Assembly: GCA_029204225.1 (NCBI GenBank) | Contig: CM055113.1 | Coordinates: 32,863,363-32,927,362 of the forward strand | Length of the DNA: 64,000 nucleotides | Origin: Diphasiastrum complanatum | Lineage: Eukaryota > Streptophyta > Lycopodiopsida > Lycopodiales > Lycopodiaceae | Direction: 5' to 3' | Part shown: positions 49,031 to 61,526 of the stretch, one piece after another | Layout of the letters: the number at the start of each line of letters is the position of its first letter | How positions within the stretch are numbered: the stretch's first letter is position 1 | Made by a program: the position numbers and the translations under genes | Notes under the pieces: model-generated | Told to the model about the DNA's origin: nothing | The model's database searches: none | The model's input: only the letters and a program-made list of their open reading frames with translations

Positions 49031-50069
49031 GGTTGGCAGGAGTAGCTACTGCTACTGACTGCGGTCTAATTCTCTTCCAAGCCCTAGATCGCTTTTGACG
49101 ATCTGTTGTAAAAATTGAACTTGTAAACAACAAATAATGTTGAGTAAAACAATAGCGGAAATTTAGCTACTGCTACAATGCATTCCAATATTGCAGATCA
49201 TACACATCACAGAACAGAGCATTGAGAAAATCACTTCTATATCAAAACTGAATTAAAAATATCTTTCTTGAGCACTATTCGTTTTCCAGATCAACGGGTT
49301 GGCGCAAGAGAGATGTTCTCTCACGAATAATATGACTAGCTACTGCTAATCTGTAAACTCACTCTAGAGCTATTTCAAACTTTTACAGTTCTATCTACTT
49401 TGTGTCCGTGATTGTCTTCATCTTGATGCGTCTAGCAATACATATCTTCTGAATAACATATCTGATTAGATAGATTTAACAATCTATAACTAATTTCAGA
49501 TTACAAGAGCGATGGGTTAGGCACGTCCTAACGCTCTCCTACTGACGTCATCATATCATATCAAGAAGCTGTACTTCATGGTACTTGTTTGATCTTTAGG
49601 GTCCTTTGGAGCGCGAACAGTTTCGTGTTGTTTGACCTTCTCATGTTGTTCATGCATTAGCTGCCTTCTGCCCATTGCACAGTGCCTTCACGCTGCAGAC
49701 CTTTGCATTTTGCTTAAAGACTCTTTTCGCGATTTCAAGGGCAGTGTCGTTTTTTCAAGGGGAGTGTACCTTTTTCAAGGGCACCTTTGCTTTTATTCGG
49801 AAGGCATTTGGCGACAGTGTCGCTTTTTTCCAAAGGGCAAAAAATGCGAAGGTTGGCCAGAAGCTTTTCCAAGGCATTTGGAGACAGTGTCACCTTTTTA
49901 CGTAGAAATGCGAAAAATGCGACAGTGTCGAGAAAAGTTGTCAGAGTTATTTTCTAAGTGTTTTAGACTTAGTGCTGAATTTTTCTCATGATCCAAAAAT
50001 GTGAACTGTGCGACAAAACAGTTCAAAAATGCAGATTGTGCGAAACATAGTTTGAAATGCAACAGTCAG

Positions 50070-50102
<33 letters not shown>

Positions 50103-50135
50103 GCAATGGAAAAACTAAGAAAAATGCTAAGGCTT
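49031..50135 (-). repeat. 1 kb direct repeat, left copy (probable LTR)
   Basis: It matches 52932-53978 from TTGGCAGGAGTAGCTACTGCTACTGA through CTAAGGCTTTG. Inside lie the words GATCTGTTGTAAAAATT, CAGATCA..G.ATTGGCGCAAGAGAGATG and GGCATTTGG.GACAGTGTCGC. A 30-base A run (50068-50099) lies near its right end where the partner has 7. Both borders fall inside reverse-transcriptase coding sequence. Confidence 0.75.
50068..50099. repeat. Poly-A run, about 31 bp
   Basis: Homopolymer inside the left copy of the 1 kb repeat; the right copy has only a short A run at the same place, so it expanded after duplication. Confidence 0.95.
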
Positions 50136-52763
50136 TGTTTTGATATGTTGCCATCAGGCCCATGTATTTGAAAAGCCATTTGCACTTTATAGTCTTCATG
50201 TCTGCTAGTAATGGCTCCAGATTCTAGACATTTTTGCTCCATGGAATTCATCTTGTCTTCCATCGCTTTAATTCACTTGTTTTTATCTGGACAGCTGATG
50301 GCTTTCTCATATGTTTGAGGTTCTCCTCCATATCCACAGAACTCCTTTGATATAGAGGCTGAGCTATCAGGTACAAATCTGAGCTATCAGGTACAAATCT
50401 AACAGGTGCTCTTCTTTCCCTCGTGGATCTTCTTGGAGAGTTCGCGGTCAAATCGATGGCCTTGCCTTTGCTGACTGCTGAATTATGGTGAGTAGCAGGT
50501 GTCTTGGGTACAGGATGTGCGCCTTGTTGAGATGTTGGCAGGTCATAGTAGCCTTTGGTCGAGATTTCATAGCCGACTGGATTTCCGTCAGCCATTGTCT
50601 TTGATTCATCCAATCTGACGTCTTTGACAATCTTGATCTGTCTGTTGTCAGGCATGTAGATCATGTAGTATGATGAATGAACATCATATCCTATGAGCAA
50701 TCCTTGCTCCACCTTTTCATCCAGCTTCTCTGATCTGGAATGTGGGCGTATGCAATGCATCCAAAAATGCGCACATGTGTCAGACTTGGTTTGTTGCCCC
50801 ACCAAATCTCGTGTGGCATGGTGTGTGCAACACTGGATCTACCTGTCCTATTCTGCAGGTAGTTGGCTGTAGCTACTGCCTTAGCCCATAGAAACTTTGA
50901 TGCCTATTCTATATCCACGTATTCTCCTCCTCTGTCTATTCTCAGCTGCTTCGCCTTCTTGTCAGCTGCTTGACCTTCCATTTCTCATCCCAATTTATGA
51001 ACTCTGTGATTTTGTCTAGGGCCTCTGACTTGTTGTGGATAAAGTACAGAGCTGCAAACTTGCTGAAGTTGTCAATAAAAATGATGTAGTACTTTGAACC
51101 TCCCAAGGAGACCACATCAAACGGTCCACAGATGTCAGAGTGTACCAGTCCCAGGAGTTCTTTCATTCTGAAAGAGTCCTTGGTGAATGGTATACGTGAC
51201 ATCTTGCCTTTGTTACAAGCATCACAAGATTTCAAGCATGCTGCATCTTTGATATTGACATTAATGAATGCTCCGCTCTAGCTAGCGTTGTATAGAGCAA
51301 CTGTATTCATGTGATACAGCCTCTTGGGCCATATAATATACATCAACTCGTTGATATGGTGAGCTTGCTCTGAAGGTACTCGGATCCTGAGGTGATACAG
51401 GTTCTCCTTTCACTTTCCTATGGTGACAAGCTGAGTGGTTGCAGATTCAACCACTTCGCAGGTATTGCCTTCAAAGGTGACTGTTAGTCTTGCATCTATC
51501 ATCTTAGCAATAGATAGTAGGTCCTTCTGAAGAGTGGGCACGTATAGAGTGTCATCGAGCCTTCTGTCTCTTCCTTTGGTGCTTTAACCACAACGCTCCA
51601 CTTCCACTGACTTTGTGTTTGGAACCATCTCCCAAGATTATATATTTGGAAGATTCTGATTCTTGATAATCAGTGTTCATGTGTCTCGTTGCCACGAAGT
51701 GTGACGTTGCACCTGAATCAAGAATTATCTCTTGTGTATCTGAAATTGATGCCGCACACACATCAGCACACAAGTAAGCTGCTGGGTTCTTGCCGTTGTT
51801 GTCTCTATCTTCGGCCATCTTGGAGGACTCTAGTTCCTCCATGTAGGATGAGCTATTGTCGCTCTCCCGTCTACTTTGAGCTTTCTTGTTTTTGGGATTT
51901 CGGTTGCAGTCAATGGTTCCGTGACCCTTTTTGTGACAGTGGACACACTCTATCTTTTGATTGAGCCAGCACTTATCAACAGTGTGGCCTTCTCATGTGC
52001 ACCTCATGTAGGTCTTCTTCTCACCATTTTGTTGTCTCGGTTTATTTCTGCTCTTCCATTTGTCTTCTTTGGTTCCCTCTGACTGCTGCCTTTGATCTTG
52101 TCTTTGGTCTGACTCCCTCTTAGGCTTGAAATTCTTCTTTTGCTTCTCTTTCTTGTTGTAGAGAGCTTGATTAGAGTTATCCTTGTCATCAAGGTGTTCA
52201 TGGGCTTCCACCTCTTCTCTGATCTTGATTACAGCCTTCTCAAGGGGTGGATCTTTAGCAAGTAATGTTCGGGTCGTTTGAAACGATCTTGGTAGAGCTC
52301 ACAACAGACTCTGTTTCTCTGTTGAGACTGCATTCTCTATTCCGAAATTGTGTAGCAAGTGGAACATGTCCTTCATTCTTCTGATAAGGAGGTGAAGTCT
52401 TTACCATCCCATCTCAGATTGGTCAGCTGATCTTCAAGAAGCATAATTTGGCTTCGTGATTTTGTTTGAAATCTGGTCAGCAATGTATCCCACATTTCCC
52501 TTGCTTTGGAGAGTGTGGCTAGATCAAGTGTCAAGCTATCTTCAATGGAGGAAGATAGGATGGCTACTGTCTTGTCGTTTCTTTCTCTCCATTCCTGTAG
52601 CTCTTTTCCAGTGGTTGTGAGAATCTCTTCTGTGCCATCAACCCAGGGCCATAGACTTTCTCCTTTCACTATGCGAGAAGTCTTCACCTTTCATACTAGG
52701 AAGTTTGATCCTGAGGAGTCAAGGATCATGCAGATCTTTGATTGAATGCTGCTAATGGATGCC
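50136..52763 (-). pseudogene. Copia gag-protease-integrase-RT start, broken
   Basis: From 52763 (minus): gag with an in-frame TGA near 52692 where Trp is expected (SNFLV-stop-K); two knuckles, the first damaged (Cys to Tyr plus a stop; EGHTVDKC remains), the second intact (CVHCHKKGHGTIDC); protease IILDSGATSHFV; integrase MKSCDACNKGKMSR, HSDICGPFDVVSL and DRGGEY. About 60 residues of the integrase core are missing after GGEY before AKAVATANYLQNRT. The C-terminal tail (LIGYDVHSSYYMIYMPDNRQ) runs to about 50330, then reverse transcriptase opens (EEMNSME-like) and stops at the 50135 border. A 20 bp tandem duplication sits at 50365-50405. Confidence 0.88.
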
Positions 52764-52805
52764 ATAGCCTGAAGGAATTAGATAGGGCTCTGATAATCAA
52801 AGTCG

Positions 52806-52819
52806 TGGCTCTGATACCA
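52806..52819 (-). other. tRNA-Met primer-binding site
   Basis: Minus strand TGGTATCAGAGCCA, one base from the repeat end TGATGCC at 52821. It marks the right copy of the 1 kb repeat as a 5' LTR. Confidence 0.9.
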
Positions 52820-52820
52820 C

Positions 52821-53978
52821 TGATGCCAAATCAGAACGAAACGAAACTGATGGGAGGAAGAAACAGCTCGAAACGAAACGAAGAAACAAAATAAAACGAA
52901 ACGAAATACAACGAAGGCCGGATAGAGCCGACTTGGCAGGAGTAGCTACTGCTACTGATTGCAGTCTAATTTTCTTCCAAGCCCCAGATCGCTTCTGACG
53001 ATCTGTTGTAAAAATTAAACTTGTAAACAACAGATAATGTTGAGTAAAACAACAGCAAAAATTTATCTACTGCTAGCATGCATTCCAATATTGCAGATCA
53101 TACATATCACAGAACAGAGCATTGAGAAAATCACTTCTATATCAGAACTGAATCTACAATATCTTTCTTGAATGCTGCCCATTTTCCAGATCAGTGCATT
53201 GGCGCAAGAGAGATGTTCTCTCTCACGAATAATATGACTAGCTACTGCTAATCTGTAAACTCACTCTAGAGCTATCTCAAACTTTTACAGGTTCTATCTA
53301 CTCCGTGTCTGTGACTGTCTTCATCTTGATGTGTCTAGAAATTTAGAGTAACATATCTAATTAGATAGATTAAACAATCTATAACTAATCCCAGATTACA
53401 AGAGTGGCGGGTTAGGCACGTCCTAACGCTCTCCTGTTGATGTCATCATATCATATCAGGAAGCTGTACTTCATGGTACTTGTTTGATCTTCCTGGTCCT
53501 TTGGAGTGCAAAGAGTTTCATGTCGTTTGACCTTCTCCTGTTGTTCGTGCATTAGCTGCCTTCTGCCCATTGCACAGTGCCTTCACGTTGTAGACATTCG
53601 CATTTTGCTTAAAGACTCTTTTTGCAATTTTAAGGGCAGTTTTGCTTTTTCAAGGGCACCTTCGCTTTTACCCGGAAGGCATTTGGCGACAGTGTCGCTT
53701 TTTCCCAAAGGGCAAAAAATGTGAAGGTTGGCTAGAAAACTTTTCTAAGGAATTTGGAGACAGTGATGCCTTTTTCGCAGAAATGCGAAAAATGCGATAG
53801 TGTCGGGAAAAGTTGCTAGAGTTATTTTCTAAGTGCTTTAGACTTAGTGCTGAATTTTTCTCATGACCCAAAAATGCGAACTGTGCGACAAAACAACTAG
53901 ACTGTGCGAAACATAGTTTAAAATGCAACAGTCCCGAAAAAAAGTAACAAAGGAAAGACTAAGAAAAATACTAAGGCT
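52821..53978 (-). repeat. 1 kb direct repeat, right copy (5' LTR)
   Basis: It extends beyond the homology with the left copy by about 110 bp (52821-52931, rich in ACGAAACGAAA), which the left copy has lost. It ends at 53978, where another copia gag begins. Confidence 0.75.
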
Positions 53979-54224
53979 TTGAAAGATAGAAACTCCCAGT
54001 TTCTTCACTAAAACATTTATCTTTATGATATGTAGAGCCATCCTAGCTCTCTTTTTGTACTTCTGGACCTCTTGGAGCTCTTGAGGCTCCTCCTCAAGTT
54101 CTAGCACAATCTTCATCACATCTTGGAGCACCAAAATGGACTCCATTCTATCCTTCCAAATAGAATAGTTGGAGGTAGATAGTCTCTCATTAGATTCCAA
54201 TAGAAAGGAACCTATAGATGCCAT
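53979..54224 (-). pseudogene. Copia gag N-terminal fragment
   Basis: MASIGSFLLESNERLSTSNY, then IWKDRMESILVLQDV and KYKKRARMALHIIKINV, the same gag family as at 27542 and 63657. The match ends after about 80 residues at the border of the 1 kb repeat, which evidently inserted into or recombined with it. Confidence 0.85.
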
Positions 54225-56420
54225 GTAATAGTGAAGACTCCTTGTGATTTAGACTCATAAAATGTTGCTTGTCTCTCACTATAGGATCCTTGAAAGGTGT
54301 ACTACCAACTCCTATGCAAGATCTCGCAACAAAATGTGAGACGGATCTCACTAGCTCTACCAATCTCTCTCAAACTAATCAACCTCCCATTAATTGATGG
54401 AGTATAGGCAAAGTTTGGGTCAAATTATTTCTGGCACATGTGAAACACTCCAAGAATCCACAAATCACTCAAATACAAGCCAATTGTATGAAAGAAAGTG
54501 GCTATGACCTCAAAATGATGACTAGATCTCAAATAGATGACATTGGCAAGCCTCTTCTTGAATTTGTTGGTCAAACTAGCAAGATATGATCAAACCAAAT
54601 GTGTCCACACAGGTCTAGGTGCCCTACCTAACTCTCTTCAAAAGCTTATAACTTTTGATTGGCTCTACCAAATGGTTGAAACAAATTGCTACAAAAACTA
54701 GACAAAACTAGCTTTCAAACAAGTTATCTAGCACCAAATTTGGATCTAACTTGAAAGAGAACTTTCCAAATGAACTTGGCCGTACTTCACACGTGCTTGA
54801 GCACTGAATTTCGTACAGTATCTGAAATGATTCAATCATTATGATGATGAACCCTTTTGATCCAAATTTGCTTGAGATAGCATGGGAAATGCAACACGAC
54901 TCACTAATTAAGAAAGTTAAGCACTCAACATTTATGACTCTCATTTTTGTAAGATCTTTTGCTCGACAGTTGCAAATTTAAATTCACAGGTCTGTCCTCC
55001 TACAAACAATTAAATTCAGTTTCTAAATGTTACTCGAATTCTCATTCTTACTCACAATTTTAGCATGGCCTAGAGAGAGACTCCCCCTCTACTATGACTT
55101 GAATGCCCATATCAATCATGACTTGTCACACTTGCTATCAATATAAAAAATTGTCGAGTGCCTCAAATTTTCCTAGCACTAACTTCTACCAAAACTTTTT
55201 GTCTTTTAAAATCGTAAAACTAAATTGTCAAGCACCTTTAAGTTTTTGACACTTTTCAAATAGTCTTTTGAGTTCCAAAACATGTTTTGTGGATGTTCAA
55301 AAACATTTATGAGGCACATTTCTAAATTGTAAGTCTGATCTTTTCCAACAACTATTAAAAAAGTTATATAAACCTCACCGTTTGATCTTGGATATCAATG
55401 CTATAAAAACATATTCAATCAATTTCACAAGCCTGACATTGAAATAATGTTGTAATGATATCCTACTACCACAAATGGGAAAACACAAATGAGAGAAAAC
55501 AATCAGTTCTAAAGGTTAACATTGACTCTATTCCTTCCGATCACCATATCATTCATTCAAACAGACATTTGACCATCAACAACTATTTACAAAATTCAAT
55601 AATACCGCTAATATTGAGACAAAATATAAAAAGTTCACAATAGAAAAAACAATGCTCTTGATTGAATTAAAGATTTCCATCTACAATTAGCAATTGAATA
55701 TCAAACTACGACATTTAGTACAATCCATGAATCGAACACAACAATAATAGCAAGCTCAATTACAAATTTAATGAAAAGTGCAAGATAAATCTAAAACCCA
55801 TCCAAAGTCGTATCTAAAATTAACAAGAGCTAAAATTTGAACTTTATATGATCAACCTCAAATTTACAAACAAGTTTCTTGGAGCCAATAATGAGTTAAA
55901 CCATTTTCATTTCTATAACAAAACATTGGTTTGGCCACCTATTGAGTTATTATAGAATAAAATAATAATCCAAAAAATTTATCAAAAATAATTCTTGATG
56001 TCTTATCACTCCTATTGTTGTCCTTAAAGGTAAATCACCTAAATATCATACTAAAGATCTTATCATTCTTGTAGTTGTCTTTAGAGATAAATCACGTAAA
56101 TGTCTTATCGCTCTTATGTTTGTCTTTAAAAAAAACTCGATTAATTCTTTTCAAAATAAAATTTTGGACACAATCTTTTTCTCTAGTACCTCTTAAATGT
56201 GTTTTGACACCTAGCAACCTGACAGTAGAAAGCACAACAATATTTGTGTGGCTCTGCCACACAAAACTTGAATTCCTAAAAAAGTTATAAAACAATGATA
56301 TTCTAACATATTTTCACAATTCTAGCTTGACCATTTTTAGTCACATGCATTGTAATTGGCAAGAAGGCCATGTAAAATGATGTTAAGACAGACAGAATTT
56401 ACCTCCAAACTAACGATCTG
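54225..56420. other. AT-rich, no supported gene
   Basis: The first few hundred bases are likely the leader of the copia copy whose gag starts at 54224. The rest shows only short chance frames. Confidence 0.5.
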
Positions 56421-56423
56421 TTA

Positions 56424-57310
56424 GTCAATTGAATGGGGAACATCTGTTGGAATATATTTACTTAAATATGGCAAGTACATATCTACATCCTTATGCGTAA
56501 TGCTAGCCGAGTTCATCTTGACACAAAATCCTTTAACAATATTATCTACAGATCTCTTAATAGAGATCAGGTTTAAACTCCAATGCTCACTGCAAAATAA
56601 GATAGAAATTCCATTAGCTGCAATTCTGAGAACTATTTCCATTGATAATGCCAATGATAAAGCATTAAACAGTAAGAAGCATTTAACATATCATACTTGG
56701 TATGATAAGGCACGAGCAGATATTTTGTTGCTGGTGTGAATCCACTAGTCAGACACTGTGACAAAGTGTCATGATTTTCCTTGAAGGCCTGAAGCAAAAA
56801 GTTACTGAGCACCAGCAATTCATTGGATGAATCTCTTGCAATGCCATATTGCAAGACTGTAATCCCAGACTTTATCACATGATCACAGATAGAAGCCCGT
56901 CTAATTTTGAGATCCAAACAATCAACAACTCTATAATTTATACTAAAGTGAAGTTCCTCTATTCTAAAACAAAATGGAATACCAATTCTATCTACAGCAT
57001 TGGCTATGTTCTTCTCAAATTTAAGATAATCATCAGAATCTATATATGTATAAAGATTTGAACGAAGAGGAGGAGGTGGATGTGCAGTATAGTATCCAAA
57101 ATCGATGTAGCTATATTTACAACCTTATCTAAGACAACATTATCTACATTTCCATCGGGGTTATGTTGCACAAAATCGGTGGTATTTGCCCTCCTTAGCT
57201 TCTTCTGGGCTCTCTTGGGGGCTGCCTGCTTCTTAGGGCGCTTGGTAGGAAGGTCAGACCTATCTAGAGGAACAGGTCTGTCTAGGAGCAGCAGGCTGAG
57301 ACATGTGTAA
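56424..57310 (-). pseudogene. Unrecognised protein-like reading frame, two frameshifts
   Basis: On the minus strand a frame from about 57290 has a basic run (KRPKKQAAPKRAQKKLRR), shifts near 57110, continues for about 150 codons (DSDDYLKFEKNIANAVDRIG, VIKSGITVLQYGIARDSSNE), shifts again near 56665 and ends at 56424 (KYIPTDVPHSID). Codon use and composition look like real protein of about 300 residues. I do not recognise the family. A basic N-terminus would suit a nucleic-acid-binding or nuclear protein, but that is a guess. Confidence 0.4.
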
Positions 57311-57349
57311 CTTGCAAAATCTCTCCCTCCTCCTCATCAGTAACTGAAA

Positions 57350-57510
57350 ATCCCTAGGCACTAATAAACACGAGACACATGTCCTTGTGTCATTTCACAC
57401 GTGTCCAGGTGTCACCTCACACGTGCCAGCACCTGCGAATCAATTGGGAGTGAACACGTGTCCGTTGACCGTTGACCGCACGTGTGAAGATTCACTATAA
57501 AAGACACGAA
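57350..57510 (+). promoter_or_regulatory. Promoter-like block: four G-box cores, two W boxes, TATA box
   Basis: Within about 130 bp, CACGTG occurs four times (near 57402, 57420, 57455 and 57479), and TTGACC occurs twice back to back (CCGTTGACCGTTGACCG, about 57463-57478). CTATAAAAG follows at about 57496. In plants CACGTG is bound by bZIP and bHLH factors (ABRE/G-box) and TTGAC by WRKY factors. The block separates a minus-strand frame (to 57310) from a plus-strand frame (from about 57566), so it could be bidirectional. Confidence 0.65.
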
Positions 57511-57565
57511 ACCCAATTATTTTTTAGTTTTTTTCTTTCCTTGGATTTCACGGCATATCGCTCTT

Positions 57566-59151
57566 GTGCACGCGCTTTGTTGTACATCTTATTCCTCAAT
57601 TTTTACTTGCGCACAAGTGCGATATTTAGGTGCTACCTGCCGTACATATCCCTCTTGTGCGCGATCTTTACAATTAGTTTTTTTTCGTTTTGTCTCCCTC
57701 GTGCACAGGTGCGATCTCTGTCATAGTACCACGGCCTCTTTCTCAGGATCTACACGAGATTCAGGCCTAAGTTCATTTTTTATTGAGTTTGGGATTACTG
57801 AAAATCTAGACTACTTCCATAGCCTATTTAGGCCATATTTACATGTTTTCAAGACTGCACAACCCAATTCTGACATATTTTATGAGCATTATCTTAGATT
57901 CAAGGATATACTCAATAAACCTGCTATCTCTATAGGTTCACTCTCGTACATGCATTATACTGATCTTGTTCATTTCTTCCCACTTTTCAGACAGAGACTA
58001 GATAGAATGTTCTCCAAATTGTTTGATCTTTTTAAAAGCAGTTCAATGTGTCCTTACTACAACAAAAAATGTTGATTGGTTGAATACCAGAGTGGTTTCG
58101 TAATTTTCCTGTTAGTTTAGATCCCGGATGATGAGGAAGTTTCTGTTGCTGATCCTCATATTGCATCATCCTCTGTTCAGTCATCTATTAAGGATATCAG
58201 TCACTTCCTAATCAACACCCCTGATAAGGATAGTGACTTTATTGATGTAAATACTGATGTGCTCTGGGATTCTCTTATTGGCCAGAATACATCTGCTGAT
58301 GAATCGATCCCTATAGATGAGTCTAAATGTCTTTTCAATTTGCCAGTATATTATATAAATGACGATGTATATCTTACTACAGCTGATTTATGTCAGTTTT
58401 TTTACTATTGTGAAGATGAGGTGCTATGTTTATTATCCGACATCATTTTTGAATTCTCTGACTTTGTAGATTTTGAAACAGATGACCTTGTTGCTAGAAT
58501 TGATTATGATGATGAGGAGGGACTTATGATCGATGAAGAAGGCTTGACTAGGACTTTAACAAATACTGTTGAGCATGGACGAGGCAGACCATCCGATGAA
58601 GAATTCACGACATTTCAATCCCAGATGGGCTCCCTCGTCCATCATTAATGCATTTCACAGATGATTCTACTTCAGTAGGTGGTCATAATATTGATCATCC
58701 CGATCTGGTTGTTGTTGATGTTGAAGAATGTGTAAGTGTTTAAACTTCCTTGCATTAGAATGTTCTTAACTGCTGAATGTATTTTTTTTTAACATATTTC
58801 TTATTGCAAGATGCTCTCATAATTGATGACTTTGCTGCGAGACGAGGTGGTTACAGACAACATGCATCCTCGTTTCAAAGGGATAGTGGACTTGGCCACT
58901 ATCTTAGGCATTTTTTGAAGAATGAGATCTGTATTGCTCATTCAAAGCTGAGCCCAGTTGGGGAGAGTCTGATATTGGCAATTAAAGCTTTATCATTTAA
59001 TCTAGGAGAACATAGATTTGTTAAGACAAATAAGATCATTTCTATCAAAAGATCTTATGTTTTGAACATTCTAGGTTTTATCGATGGGAATGTTCCTTTA
59101 AGGAGCTCCCATTATTCATTGTACTCTACTTATATTGAACTCATCTATTAG
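57566..59151 (+). pseudogene. Unrecognised, possibly spliced reading frames downstream of the promoter block
   Basis: Three frames follow in order: to 58075 (LSSFFIEFGITENLDYFHSL), about 58118-58648 in another phase (acidic; LFNLPVYYINDDVYLTT), and 58809-59151 (SFQRDSGLGHYLRHFLKNEI). A plausible leader intron ends at 57706 (GTGCACAG), and a 78 bp intron fits 58731-58808 (GTAAGT...TTGCAAG), but phases do not join cleanly. It reads like protein, yet with stops at 58075 and 58648. No family recognised. Confidence 0.4.
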
Positions 59152-59756
59152 ATGCATACTCTAGCAAAGAATTTCTTCATGACAATACAGCCATAGAAGC
59201 TGATACACAAGCTGATAATGAATAGTGGATACTTTGTATTTTGTTATAATACAATCAATATATTTACATTGAGTACTTATCCTCTCTCTTGTTCCATGAA
59301 TTTGCAAGCAATTCTGAACATGTCATACGTTTACATTGAGTATTTCTCCTCTCTTGTTCTATGAATTTGCAAGCAATTCTGAACATGTCATGAATTGATG
59401 ACAGTGATGAATGAATGTCTTTGTTATCTTCTACTTATCAATCATCTAATTTTCTCTTCCTGTATGAACTTGCATGTTTTTCTAAACTTGTTGTATTGTG
59501 TGGACTTTGTGTAGTTTCATTTTTCATTGGTTCCTCCAAGTTGTGTATTTTGATGAAATGTTGTCCGTGCTTGCTAATGTGACTTCTCCATCCCTTGTGA
59601 TGACCAGACACTAAGGCTTCCATATGTGTTTGCAAAAAATGTTGTATGATCTCTTAGTATGTGTGCTGCAGATGTCAAAACCATAATGTCAATCTTATGT
59701 TAAGATTTAAATATATATAGAAAATTGAAAGCATCTTGAAGAATTTATACTAACCA

Positions 59757-60197
59757 TATAATGAGTGATATGATCTTCTCCCCATGCTTTTGATACTGCA
59801 TCAACAAACTCAACACAAGTCCTTTGAACAACTTTCTTATCAGTATCAAAGTATTTATCTTTTCTTAGAATTGCAATCATACTATTAAACTTCTTCCATA
59901 CATCAACTTTTAGTACTCTAGTTTTGTCGCTCTTTTCAAAATCCTGAGTGGCAGCAATGATATCTGTCCAGATTGAGTGTTGAATATTAGAAGCCTTACT
60001 AGTATGATTTGATAGGAATCGACGTGCTTTTGCTCCCCCTATGCCTAATGAGTTATTGAGGAGAATGTGGGATGTGTCAAAGTGCTTGGATCTTGTAGAT
60101 ATAATGTTCCATCTGTCCACAAATCCAAGTTTTTCTTTCCTTCTATCATGTAACGAGAACGATCCTCAACAGATATTTGAATTCCTTTGCCTCCTCT
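59757..60197 (-). pseudogene. Unrecognised exon-like reading frame
   Basis: An acceptor-like TTTGTAG at about 60198 precedes GGKGIQISVEDRSRYMIEGK. After a shift near 60050 the frame reads WTDIIAATQDFEKSDKTRVL and CVEFVDAVSKAWGEDHITHY, ending at a GTTAGT donor (59756). The opposite orientation to 57566-59151 suggests a separate gene or a rearranged piece. No family recognised. Confidence 0.4.
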
Positions 60198-60229
60198 TCT
60201 CTACAAAGGTGCCAAATCAATAGGGATAT

Positions 60230-61526
60230 CCACACGTAGATGATACAATGTCGTCATCAGAAAAAACAATAGAGTAATCCGATGCATCAAAGTACTATGA
60301 ACAGATTCTATGAAGCAAAACAAAATACTCATCTTTGACTATACTGTACAATCAATCCAATCTCCATGCTTGTATGCTTGAATCAAAATTGGAAATGCCG
60401 CCCAATAGAATGTGAGGATGGCGTTCATTATTGGAGATGGCACCCATATTTCCATTCTCGTGGAAGGAATGCATATGCAAACATTTTGCTATTTTTCTTG
60501 ATTTGAATTTGGGGATGGCAGTCATATTCTAGATCCAGTGAAAAGATTGCCCTTTTCGTAACCAATGGAGGGAATGTTTTTGAATTTAGTCAAGTTATAC
60601 TGCGAACTGTTTACAGTTCTTAACTGTGACTGTAGACATTGTGGTTAGATCATTGGGAGTTGGGGAGGCCTCGGGAGCGGTGGGGGCAAGCAAATAAACA
60701 ATATTGTTTTTTTTATTTTGATATTTTTCTATATCCTAAATGGCATTCCTTAAATGGTTTTTTTGATATTGAAAACTCCTCTAATGATGTGTTTTGTAAA
60801 TCCATGGGTAGAAGCTTAAAATAATAAAATAATTTAAACTTAGACTTAAGAAACTTAAGCTTAGAAAGATTCTAAGTTATCTTAAGTCTCAAGTTAGAAA
60901 CTTCTAAAGTTCTAAGTTTTAAGTTCGAAGCTTTTTAGAAGCCTTAGAATGGCTAGTTTAGAACTAATCCCATAAGCTAGTGGATGCTTATGGAAGGCCC
61001 TCCTTGCTATGAGAGGAGAGGTATTTCTCATGTACACAACACTTTTGAGATTATGCTATCTTGCTCTCTATTTTTGGAGATATCTTGCTATTTCACTTGT
61101 GTTCTCTTTGGAAAGGTGCATAGCTTGAGGGAAGGTGCTCGGGCCTCCTCTTGCCTCCTTTTCATCGGTTTCTATTGTGGCATGTGTTTTATTTGGTTAT
61201 GTTTAGTTTAGCCGCAATATACATTTTCAATTCCCTTTGGGTGTTAGATTAGAATTAGTTAAACCTCTTGCTAGTTGGGTACCGCCTTAGCGAGGATTGT
61301 TATTATGTTGCACATGTGGTTAGTTGGGTACACCTTAGCCACACTTAATTAGTTGTATTTACATTTCAAGCACCAGTGGGTAAGCCTTGGTGTTCCCTTC
61401 CAGTTATTTATGTTCTTTATTTGAAAGCTTTTGTAGATCTTAGAAAGTGGACAAACCCATCTACCCTATATTACGCACAAACCTCTCATTAGATCTAGCC
61501 ACTTAACGAAGTAGAAATACTTCCAA
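60230..61526. other. Intergenic, nothing recognised
   Basis: No supported gene. 60830-60960 is a run of AAGTTTCTTAAG-like short repeats. Confidence 0.5.
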
